Part shown: in pieces, positions 1-5,258 of the stretch
Numbering within the stretch: position 1 is the first letter of the stretch
Layout: the number at the start of each line of letters is the position of its first letter
Assembly: GCA_041686695.1 (NCBI GenBank)
Contig: JAWLDJ010000067.1
Location: 1-12,285, forward strand
Source: T1Sed10-7 sp041686695
GTDB lineage: Bacteria; Actinomycetota; Nitriliruptoria; Nitriliruptorales; Nitriliruptoraceae
Direction: 5' to 3'
DNA length: 12,285 bases
Made by a program: the position numbers and the translations under genes
Notes under the pieces: model-generated
Told to the model about the DNA's origin: nothing
The model's input: the letters and a program-made list of their open reading frames with translations, nothing else
Databases searched by the model: none

Positions 1-1176
1 GCGGCCGCCGGCCCCCCGGAGCCAGTCGGCGGGGTCGACCGCCTGGCCGTGCTCGCGGACCTCGAGGTGCAGGTGCGGGCCGGTCACGGTCCCGGTCATC
101 CCCACGGTGCCCAGTCGTTGCCCGGCGGTGAGGCGATCGCCGCGAGCGACGTCGATGCGGTCGAGATGGGCGTAGCGGGTGAGCAACCCATCGCCGTGGT
201 CGACGTCCACCGTCAGCCCGTAGCCGCCGCGGCTGCCGGCGGCCACCACCCGCCCGGCCGCGGCGGTGGACACCGGGGTACCGATGGGAGCTGCCAGGTC
301 CAGCCCGGTGTGCATACGGACGTCACCGTGGATCGGGTGGCGGCGCATCCCGAACCGTGAGGAGACCCGGTGTGCCCCCGTCACGGGTAGCTGCAGACGG
401 TCAGAGCGCTCGAGCATCGACCGCTCGAACGCGAGGGAGTTCGCCAGCTCCGTACGTTCCGCGAGGAGCTCCTGGAGACGCTCCTGGAGCTGGGCTCGTG
501 CCGGTGCCACCTCGGCGTCGAGCTCGCGGCGGGGAGCAGCGGTCGCCTGCTCGGCCTCGTCGAGCCGTCGGTGGAGCGTGGCGAGCACCAGGGAAGCCCG
601 CACCACGTAACGCAGCTGCAGGTGCACCGCTGTTGCTGAGGAGGGCGTCCGCAGCGACACCGAGGTGGCCGCGTGTGGCCCGCCCTCACGGACGGTGGCC
701 GTTTGTGGGCCGCCCTCAGGGGTGGTGGCGGCACCGGGACGTCGGTCCTCGGGCCACGTGGTGCCGTGGTCTGGAGGCTGCCCGGCCACGCCGGAGCGCA
801 TCGCCAGGGTGTGCAGGGCCTCGTCGACCTGCTCGACCGTGGTCCGTCGGTGTGCCAGGTCGAGCTGGGTGCGGTGCAGCGCCTTCGCGGCCGTGCGCTG
901 CTCAGCGAGCCGGTCGACGCGGCTGGTGGCACGCTCGAGGTGGCGACGCACCTCGGCTTCACGGACGTCGAGGACGGCGAACGCCTCGGCGAGCTCAGCC
1001 AGCTCGTCCTCGACCGCAGCGATCTGCCCCGACAGTTCCTCGACGTTGTCCGCAGGGTCGGCAACGGCGGCGTTGGCCCCCCCGACGATCGCGGCGGCGA
1101 TGGCCGTTAGCGCCGTCAGGGCGCGGCGCACCCCGACCGGAACGGGCAGCCGTGCACGGGGGTGGGGGGCGCTCAC
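1..1176 (-). CDS. Secreted coiled-coil M23-family metallopeptidase, C-terminus beyond window
   Basis: Probably a peptidoglycan endopeptidase, or a LytM/EnvC-like activator, acting outside the membrane. It reads on the minus strand with no stop before the left edge, so at least 392 residues are visible. The GTG at 1176 gives a basic N-terminus and a hydrophobic stretch ending in an Ala-rich cleavage-like site (about residues 15-42). GTG at 1131 is an alternative start; neither has a clear ribosome-binding site. Residues about 55-150 and 205-265 look like coiled coil, split by a Pro/Gly/Thr linker with an internal duplication. The M23 domain starts near residue 273. It has RFGMRRHP, HTGLD (zinc ligands H289 and D293), YAHL (H337) and HLHLEV (H368, H370), so all catalytic positions are present and it should be active. 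The DPADWL motif at the edge suggests little is missing. The family is clear; substrate and partner are inferred. Confidence 0.88.
   Translation of the reverse strand, partial: MSAPHPRARLPVPVGVRRALTALTAIAAAIVGGANAAVADPADNVEELSGQIAAVEDELAELAEAFAVLDVREAEVRRHLERATSRVDRLAEQRTAAKALHRTQLDLAHRRTTVEQVDEALHTLAMRSGVAGQPPDHGTTWPEDRRPGAATTPEGGPQTATVREGGPHAATSVSLRTPSSATAVHLQLRYVVRASLVLATLHRRLDEAEQATAAPRRELDAEVAPARAQLQERLQELLAERTELANSLAFERSMLERSDRLQLPVTGAHRVSSRFGMRRHPIHGDVRMHTGLDLAAPIGTPVSTAAAGRVVAAGSRGGYGLTVDVDHGDGLLTRYAHLDRIDVARGDRLTAGQRLGTVGMTGTVTGPHLHLEVREHGQAVDPADWLRGAGGR
664..720. repeat. 30-bp in-frame direct repeat (2 copies) in the M23 protein linker
   Basis: Positions 664-693 and 694-720 are near-copies of one unit (GGTGGCC then GTGGCCCGCCCTCA or a close variant). 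On the minus strand they encode two versions of an EGGPxxAT motif in the linker between the two coiled coils. The period is a multiple of three, so the reading frame is kept. Confidence 0.7.
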
Positions 1177-1340
1177 TCGGGATCCGGTGGTGGTCTCGGG
1201 CGCAACGGTTCTCGCTGTGCATCGACCTCCCCACCACCACCTTGAGTCGGCCGCTGCGAGAGCGGGCCGCGGCCCGGACCCGCGCCATGGCGGGTGCGAT
1301 GGCGGTCCGACGCGCGGGCTACGCGGGTCGGCGCGGACCA

Positions 1341-1535
1341 GGGCGAGGGCGCGGGCGCGGTTGCGGGCGATGGCGCGGGCGCGGTTGCGGGCGAGGGCGC
1401 GGGCGNNNNNNNNNNNNNNNNNNNNNNNNNNNNNNNNNNNNNNNNNNNNNNNNNNNNNNNNNNNNNNNNNNNNNNNNNNNNNNNNNNNNNNNNNNNNNNN
1501 NNNNNGCGGGCGAGGGCGCGGGCGATGGCGCGGGT
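1341..1535. repeat. GC-rich hexamer-based tandem repeat containing a 100-N assembly gap
   Basis: The flanks are built from hexamers of the type GCGGGC, GAGGGC, GATGGC and GCGGTT. On the left, two 24-bp units differing at one base occupy 1351-1374 and 1375-1398, followed by GCGGGCG. Exactly 100 Ns fill 1406-1505. On the right, 12-bp units resume at 1506-1529. The round number of Ns suggests a scaffold gap of unknown true length, so the copy number is not known. The array sits between the divergent M23 and Mut7-C genes and ends about 12 bp before the Mut7-C start codon, so it may overlap the promoter. Reading frames that cross the Ns are artefacts. Confidence 0.9.
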
Positions 1536-1540
1536 AGCCT
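1535..1540 (+). promoter_or_regulatory. Candidate -10 box (TAGCCT) for a leaderless Mut7-C transcript
   Basis: TAGCCT fits the actinobacterial TANNNT -10 consensus. It lies 6 nt before the GTG at 1547, the spacing expected when transcription begins at the start codon. No Shine-Dalgarno sequence precedes that GTG. No convincing -35 is visible because the upstream position is inside the repeat. Confidence 0.4.
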
Positions 1541-1546
1541 GTCGAC

Positions 1547-2275
1547 GTGGAGATCCAGGTACGCGCCTACGCCGAGCTCGTGGACCTGGTCGATAGCGCC
1601 GAATCCGAGGTGCCGTTCGGTCGCCCGCGATCGGTCAAGGACCTGCTGTCGTCGATCGGTGTCCCGCGCTGCGAGCTCGGGCTCGTCCTGGTGGACGGGG
1701 AGGCGGTCACCCTCGACCACCTGCTGACCGGTGGGGAGCGCGTCGCCGCCTACCCGCCCTTCCACCAGCTCACGCTCGACGCGACCACCTCGCTGTGGCC
1801 GGATCCACCCGAGCCACGTCGTTTCGTGCTCGACGTGCACCTGGGCACGCTGGCACGGCGGCTGCGGCTGCTGGGTTTCGACACCTGGTACCGCACGGAT
1901 GCCGACGACGACGAGCTGGCCACGGTCGCCGAGGCGCAGCAGCGCATCCTGCTCAGCCGAGATCGTCAACTCCTGCTCCGTCGCACCGTCGTCCACGGCT
2001 ACTGCCCGCGCGCCGATGGTCCGGAGGAGCAGCTGGCTGAGGTCGTGGTGCGCTACGGGCTCGCCGACCGGGCCGCGCCACTGACGCGGTGCGTGCGTTG
2101 CAACGGCGAGCTCCGCCCGGTGGACAAGGCCGAGGTGCTGGACGAGCTGCCACCGCGCACGCGGCGGGCGTTCGACACCTTCGTCCGGTGCGCCTCCTGC
2201 CACCAGGTGTACTGGCCCGGAGCCCACCGGCCCGCGATCGAGACGATCCTCGCCGAGGTCGCCGATCGCCGGTGA
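1547..2275 (+). CDS. Ub-Mut7C / Mut7-C RNase-domain protein
   Basis: Mut7-C proteins are PIN-fold putative RNases related to the C-terminus of C. elegans MUT-7; their bacterial substrates are not established. The 242 residues fall into three parts. Residues 1-75 are a ubiquitin/MoaD-like domain (MEIQVRAYAEL, with a VLVDGEAV core). Residues about 92-170 form the PIN-like domain, with FVLDVHLGTLARRLRLLGFD (D96) and the ILLSRDRQLL motif (D139). Residues 182-218 are a zinc ribbon with C182/C185 and C215/C218, then YWPGAH. This is the usual full-length architecture. The GTG start has no ribosome-binding site but sits just after a TANNNT box. The gene faces the YceH gene across a 131-bp spacer. The family is confident; RNase activity is inferred. 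Confidence 0.92.
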   Translation: MEIQVRAYAELVDLVDSAESEVPFGRPRSVKDLLSSIGVPRCELGLVLVDGEAVTLDHLLTGGERVAAYPPFHQLTLDATTSLWPDPPEPRRFVLDVHLGTLARRLRLLGFDTWYRTDADDDELATVAEAQQRILLSRDRQLLLRRTVVHGYCPRADGPEEQLAEVVVRYGLADRAAPLTRCVRCNGELRPVDKAEVLDELPPRTRRAFDTFVRCASCHQVYWPGAHRPAIETILAEVADRR

Positions 2276-2299
2276 GATGCTCCGCCGCGCCGCACCCGC

Positions 2300-2370
2300 G
2301 TCGAGGTGGTGGGGTGCCGGCCGAGAGGCTGTCGAGGTGGTAGCGCCGGCCGGTACCCACGTCGAGGTGG
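2300..2370. repeat. Degenerate ~30-bp tandem repeat between convergent genes
   Basis: GTCGAGGTGG occurs at 2300-2309, 2331-2340 and 2361-2370. The period is 31 then 30 bp, and the sequences between the copies share a GCCGGCCG core. The array lies in the spacer between the Mut7-C and YceH stop codons. No open frame with coding character uses it. Confidence 0.6.
2313..2357. terminator. Candidate bidirectional terminator hairpin
   Basis: CCGGCCG at 2317-2323 pairs perfectly with CGGCCGG at 2347-2353. The stem extends by GGTG/TACC to about 11 bp including one G-T pair, with a 23-nt loop. It sits between two convergent genes, where a shared terminator is expected. There is no T-tract on either side, as is common in GC-rich actinomycetes. 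It overlaps the 30-bp repeat, so the pairing may partly be a by-product of that repeat. Confidence 0.4.
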
Positions 2371-2406
2371 CGCGCCAGGAGCCAGCACGGCGACGACCCC
2401 TGGGAC

Positions 2407-3258
2407 TCAGTCCGCGGCTGGATCCGGCCCCCGGCGCCCCAGTTCGCGCTCGAGGTCGCTCACGCGCTGCTGCAGCGCGGTGATGGCCGTGGCGAGCTCG
2501 GAGAGCGTCGGCTGCTGGCCAGGTTCGTTCGCTGACGCCGCACCAGCGGCCATCGACGGGACGGCGTCGTCCGACCGGTCGGGGTCGTCGACCCCGGTTC
2601 CGGCCTCAGGCCACCTCGCCGGCTGCGTTGGATCGGCCCCGGCAGCACCCGCTGGCGGTGGCGTCGTGCTGGTGGGGGCTGCTGGCGGTGGTGTCGTGCT
2701 GGTGGGGGCTGCTGCTGGTGGTGTCGTGCTGGTGGGGGCTGCTGCTGGTGGCGTCGTGCTCGCGTCGAGGCAGTGGCGCCAGCGGGCCTGTTTCTCGCCG
2801 GGCCGCCGCGGTAGCTCCATCGCGAACCCGCGGTCCGAGAGCTCCGCGAGCGCGGCGCTCAGCGCGGCCGCGTCCGGCAGCGGCTGGAGCCGCTGGGTCC
2901 GGGCGCGCAACTCGCCCGGGGTCTGTGCCCCACGCAGCAGCAGGACCGTGAGCGCGGCCAACGGCACCTTCGAGGACAGGCCGAGCTGCTCCTCGAGGCG
3001 GTGGGCGTGCTTGTCGGCGCGCTCCCCGGGCCGGCGGACGCGCCGGGCCAGCCCCCGTTCGCGGAGCCGGATGAGGGCAGGACGTAGCACCGAGCTGTCG
3101 TAGCTGACGACCGGTTCCCGGTTGGTCGCCTGGTTACAACCTGAAAGGAGTGCCTTCTCGGTCAGGGGGTACGCCTGCGGGGTCGTCAGCTGCTTCTCGA
3201 CGAGCACCCCGAGGATCCGGACCTGGGGTTCGGTCAGCGGTTCGCCACGGACATCCAT
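2407..3258 (-). CDS. YceH/DUF480 (UPF0502) family protein with repeat linker
   Basis: YceH proteins have two winged-helix domains; their biological role is not well established. The N-terminal half carries LTEPQVRILGVLVEKQLTTP, YPLT, the family hallmark CNQATNREPVVSYD (about residues 41-54), and the LRERGL/KHAHR segments. The second wing is SKVPLAALTVLLLRGAQTPGELR (about 97-118), then ARWRHCL. Residues about 167-245 are a low-complexity Ala/Pro/Thr linker, followed by a coiled coil (ALQQRVSDLERELGR) like the one that normally ends YceH. At 283 residues it is longer than E. coli YceH (about 215), and the linker accounts for the excess. I chose ATG 3258 because TACGGT lies exactly 7 nt upstream; an in-frame GTG at 3267 would overlap that box. 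The family is certain. Confidence 0.92.
   Translation of the reverse strand: MDVRGEPLTEPQVRILGVLVEKQLTTPQAYPLTEKALLSGCNQATNREPVVSYDSSVLRPALIRLRERGLARRVRRPGERADKHAHRLEEQLGLSSKVPLAALTVLLLRGAQTPGELRARTQRLQPLPDAAALSAALAELSDRGFAMELPRRPGEKQARWRHCLDASTTPPAAAPTSTTPPAAAPTSTTPPPAAPTSTTPPPAGAAGADPTQPARWPEAGTGVDDPDRSDDAVPSMAAGAASANEPGQQPTLSELATAITALQQRVSDLERELGRRGPDPAAD
2651..2760. repeat. 30-bp in-frame tandem repeat (3.7 copies) in the YceH-like gene
   Basis: Units at 2651-2680, 2681-2710, 2711-2740 and a partial one at 2741-2760 differ at only a few bases. On the minus strand each encodes ten residues of the form PAAAPTSTTP. Because the unit is 10 codons, gain or loss of a copy changes linker length without shifting the frame. 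Confidence 0.9.
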
Positions 3259-3265
3259 GGGCACC

Positions 3266-3296
3266 ACCGTAGTGTCGCGCGACCTGGCGCGGTCAG
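3266..3296 (-). promoter_or_regulatory. Candidate promoter for a leaderless YceH-like transcript
   Basis: On the minus strand TACGGT (3271 down to 3266) fits TANNNT and ends 7 nt before the ATG at 3258. CTGACC (3296-3291, spacer 19) or TGACCG (spacer 18) could serve as a weak -35. The box lies between the SPOR gene stop and this start, so the YceH-like gene probably does not depend on read-through alone. Confidence 0.45.
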
Positions 3297-3300
3297 CGGG

Positions 3301-4044
3301 TCAGGGTGCCGCCTCGCCGGCGCAGCCTGTGGCCAGCGCGCAGTAGCGGTCGTCGGCGTCGTCGGTCAGGACCCGGGGGTAGGCGCCGTTGCCGATGCGC
3401 CGTGCCGCACGTCTGGCCTCACCCTCCGTGTCGAAGGGCCCCTCGACGATCACCCACAGGCCGGGGTTCAGCGACGGGTGCTCGGAGGACCACAGCAGTC
3501 GCTGGCCAGCGTCCAGGCGGTCGAGCGCGGCGGCCTCGGTGAAGTCGGCGCCGGAGAGCGAGGCGACGATCGTGACCCAGCTGCCGCCCTCAGCCTCGAC
3601 GTCGATCTCCCGGGTCGGGTCGTCCTCCTCGGACGGGTCCGGCTCCTCCTCGGCATCGCCGTCGTCACCGGTATCCGGGTCCTCGCCATCCTCGCCATCC
3701 TCGCCATCCTCGCCATCCTCGTCCGGGCCGTCGTCCGCGCCGGAGGCGCCGTCGGTACCTCCGGCGTCGCTCGCGCCGGCGCCGGTGTCCGCACTGGCTG
3801 CGCCTGCTCCGCTCTCCGCCCCGGTGCCGCCGTCGGCGCTGGTGCCGCCATCGGCGTTCGTGCCGCCGTCGGCCGGCGGTGTCGCCTGGAGGTCTGCGTC
3901 GCCGAACAGCTCGGGACGCGCGGTCTGTGAGCCGGTCGTCACCATCGCGACGAGCCAGATGGCGAGCGCCCCGAGTACCAGCCCCGCCAGGATGGCAGCG
4001 GCGCGCCGCTGCTCGCGGGGTCGGTAGGAGGTGTGGACAGCCAT
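3301..4044 (-). CDS. Membrane-anchored SPOR-like domain protein
   Basis: Likely a single-pass membrane protein whose outer domain could bind peptidoglycan, as SPOR domains do at septa. From the ATG at 4044 (247 residues; GAAGG lies 7 nt upstream) there is a short basic cytoplasmic tail, a transmembrane helix at about residues 14-36, and a long linker at about 40-152. The linker first has Gly/Thr/Ala/Asp repeats, then is strongly acidic (DGE repeats, EEEPDPSEEDD). The C-terminal domain (about 154-228) has the SPOR pattern WVTIVASL, a helix, LWVIVEGPF, then EARRAARRI and YPRVL. Two cysteines (235, 241) could form a disulfide. A longer start at ATG 4173 would add 43 Arg-rich residues without a better ribosome-binding site. 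SPOR assignment is by pattern; function is inferred. Confidence 0.8.
   Translation of the reverse strand: MAVHTSYRPREQRRAAAILAGLVLGALAIWLVAMVTTGSQTARPELFGDADLQATPPADGGTNADGGTSADGGTGAESGAGAASADTGAGASDAGGTDGASGADDGPDEDGEDGEDGEDGEDPDTGDDGDAEEEPDPSEEDDPTREIDVEAEGGSWVTIVASLSGADFTEAAALDRLDAGQRLLWSSEHPSLNPGLWVIVEGPFDTEGEARRAARRIGNGAYPRVLTDDADDRYCALATGCAGEAAP
3681..3716. repeat. 9-bp in-frame tandem repeat (4 copies) in the SPOR-like gene
   Basis: CCTCGCCAT is repeated perfectly at 3681-3689, 3690-3698, 3699-3707 and 3708-3716. On the minus strand it encodes the acidic DGE run in the linker. Confidence 0.9.
3824..3877. repeat. 18-bp in-frame repeat (3 copies) in the SPOR-like gene
   Basis: Units beginning GTGCCGCC at 3824, 3842 and 3860 encode the ADGGT-type hexapeptide repeat near the start of the extracellular linker. 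Confidence 0.75.
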
Positions 4045-4072
4045 GGTGTGCCTTCGGAGCGACCGGCCGCCG

Positions 4073-4333
4073 GCGGAACGAGCCGCAGAACGAGCCGGGG
4101 AACGCTGGCGGGACGGTCCGGCGGGCGAGCACCGGCACGATCGGCCACGATCGCTCGTCAGGTTGCCCTGCATCGCACCCGAACGCGAGGAACCCCGACC
4201 TGCCCCGGTTGCCGTTCGCGCTGTCGGCGGGCGTTCTGTGAGCCCGCTGTCGGCGGGCGTTCTGTGAGCCCGCTGTCGGCGGGCGCTCGCGGAGAGCCGC
4301 GGTCAGCGGCCGCGGTCGGTGGCCGCGGTCGGT
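4073..4333. repeat. Cluster of three unrelated tandem repeats in the SPOR-hydrolase spacer
   Basis: The spacer at 4045-4341 has no gene that I can support. It holds a 12-bp unit twice (4073-4084 and 4085-4096, GCGGAACGAGCC with one change). It also holds a perfect 26-bp unit twice with a partial third (4221-4246, 4247-4272, 4273-4285), and a 13-bp unit twice (4308-4320 and 4321-4333, GGCCGCGGTCGGT). The 26-bp array contains GCCCGC-TGTCG-GCGGGC twice (4242-4258 and 4268-4284), a perfect 6-bp stem with a 5-nt loop. These hairpins lie 58-100 bp downstream of the hydrolase stop and could end its transcript. I found no clear promoter for the SPOR-like gene here. Confidence 0.85.
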
Positions 4334-4341
4334 GGCTGCGA

Positions 4342-5094
4342 TCAGAGGGTCGCCTCGAACCAGCCGCGCACCAGCGCCAGCAGCCGCTCCGCCGCTCCGC
4401 GGTCGCTGACGAGGTGGTCCGCACCGATCAGCGGGTGGAACGCCTTCGGTTGCCGGGCTGCGGCGAAGATCCGCTCGCCCTCCTCGACACCGACGACCCG
4501 GTCGTCGGGGGCGTGGACCACCAGCAGCGGCCGATCGAGTTCGGCCACCGCGCCGCTCTGGTCGAGCTCATCGAGCTCGTCGAGGAAGCGTTGCGAGACG
4601 GCGATGTCCCGCCCTCCGATGCGGACGCCGACACGGTCGCCGGGTAGGTCGTCGGCGTCGGTGAACAGGTGGCGGAGATGGGCCGGCGTGGATGGCGCGC
4701 CCAGGGTGACCACGGAGCGGACGGTGTGCAGCCGCGGTGCGGCGAGCAGGCTCGCCGCACCACCCAGGCTGTGACCGAACAGGCCACAGGGCCCGAAGCC
4801 GCGCGAGATGAGCGTCGACGCAGCGGCCGTCAGGTCCCGCACGCTGTGGGCCACGGTGGTCTCGTCGAAGGCGCCCTCGCTGTCGCCGAGCCCGGTGAAG
4901 TCGAAGCGGAGCACGGCGAAGCCTGCTTCCTCGAGTCCCCGGGCGGTCCGGGTCATGGTGTGGATGTCCTTGGAACAGGTGAAGCAGTGGGCCAGCAGCA
5001 CGCTGCCGCGCACCTCCTCGGTGTCGGGAACGTGCAGCACCCCCGACAGGCTCGCGCCGGTGCTCCCGGGGAAGTGCAGATCCTGCGTGCTCAC
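4342..5094 (-). CDS. Alpha/beta hydrolase of the OsmC-associated type
   Basis: A 250-residue serine hydrolase closely resembling the N-terminal half of the bifunctional alpha/beta hydrolase-OsmC proteins. Hallmarks are LAHCFTCSKD (about residues 35-43, oxyanion region), VLRFDFTGLGDSEG (61-74), the nucleophile elbow GHSLGG (S109), LGAPSTPAHL (131-140), HAPDDRVV (D198 probable acid) and GADHLV (H227). The triad looks complete. The OsmC peroxidase-like domain is absent: the gene stops right after the hydrolase fold and no OsmC gene is in the window. I start at GTG 5094 because GAGGAG lies 6 nt upstream; the open frame extends to 5208 but that stretch is promoter-like. The gene diverges from the sigma gene and shares its ECF-type palindrome. 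Substrate unknown; a role in peroxide or electrophile stress is inferred from context. Confidence 0.9.
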   Translation of the reverse strand: MSTQDLHFPGSTGASLSGVLHVPDTEEVRGSVLLAHCFTCSKDIHTMTRTARGLEEAGFAVLRFDFTGLGDSEGAFDETTVAHSVRDLTAAASTLISRGFGPCGLFGHSLGGAASLLAAPRLHTVRSVVTLGAPSTPAHLRHLFTDADDLPGDRVGVRIGGRDIAVSQRFLDELDELDQSGAVAELDRPLLVVHAPDDRVVGVEEGERIFAAARQPKAFHPLIGADHLVSDRGAAERLLALVRGWFEATL

Positions 5095-5122
5095 GTGCCG
5101 CTCCTCGACCGGGGATGCTCGG

Positions 5123-5128
5123 ACGCTA
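5123..5128 (-). promoter_or_regulatory. Candidate housekeeping -10 box (TAGCGT) for the hydrolase
   Basis: TAGCGT on the minus strand (5128 down to 5123) lies 28 nt before the GTG at 5094, leaving room for a short leader with the GAGGAG ribosome-binding site. The same hexamer precedes the divergent sigma gene. No good -35 is visible. Confidence 0.4.
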
Positions 5129-5163
5129 CCCAGCGCGCAGGCGGGCGCAGGGCGGTACCGGAC

Positions 5164-5197
5164 GGGGGAACAGCAGCGATGGCTCGTGTGTTCCCCC
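5164..5197. promoter_or_regulatory. Palindromic, bidirectional ECF (SigR-type) promoter candidate
   Basis: GGGGGAACA (5164-5172) and TGTTCCCCC (5189-5197) are a perfect 9-bp inverted repeat with a 16-nt spacer. On the plus strand this gives GGAAC (5167-5171), 18 nt, then GTT (5190-5192). By symmetry the minus strand also reads GGAAC (5194-5190), 18 nt, then GTT (5171-5169). The known SigR/SigH-type consensus is GGAAT or GGAAC, about 18 nt, GTT. Plus-strand transcripts would begin near 5200 and minus-strand ones near 5161. The element sits between the sigma gene and the hydrolase. Alternatives are a repressor operator or an RNA hairpin. Confidence 0.6.
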
Positions 5198-5222
5198 TGC
5201 ATGACCATTCCGCCTGCCCATC

Positions 5223-5251
5223 GCGACAGTGTCGATCGTGACCGCTAGCGT
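5223..5251 (+). promoter_or_regulatory. Candidate housekeeping promoter for the sigma gene
   Basis: GCGACA (5223-5228, four of six matches to TTGACA), a 17-nt spacer, then TAGCGT (5246-5251, TANNNT). The -10 box ends 7 nt before GTG 5259, so this promoter would give a leaderless mRNA starting at or next to that codon. Confidence 0.5.
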
Positions 5252-5258
5252 CGAGGTC

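Noticed and set aside
1176..1222. ATG at 1222 with GGGGAGG just upstream as the M23 start
   Set aside because: The ribosome-binding site looks good, but this ATG is out of frame with the M23 protein by one base and the frame lacks a domain. A sequencing frameshift between 1176 and 1222 cannot be excluded.
357..1727. A 456-codon plus-strand frame crossing the Ns
   Set aside because: It is antisense to the M23 gene, crosses the assembly gap, then overlaps the Mut7-C gene out of frame. Arg/Pro/Ala-rich shadow sequence.
1319..2227. A 302-codon minus-strand frame through the Ns
   Set aside because: Antisense to the Mut7-C gene and continuous only because Ns have no stop codons.
4045..4173. Upstream start (ATG 4173) for the SPOR-like protein
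   Set aside because: It adds an Arg-rich stretch, partly encoded by the 12-bp repeat. ATG 4044 has GAAGG at good spacing and gives a normal membrane-anchor N-terminus.
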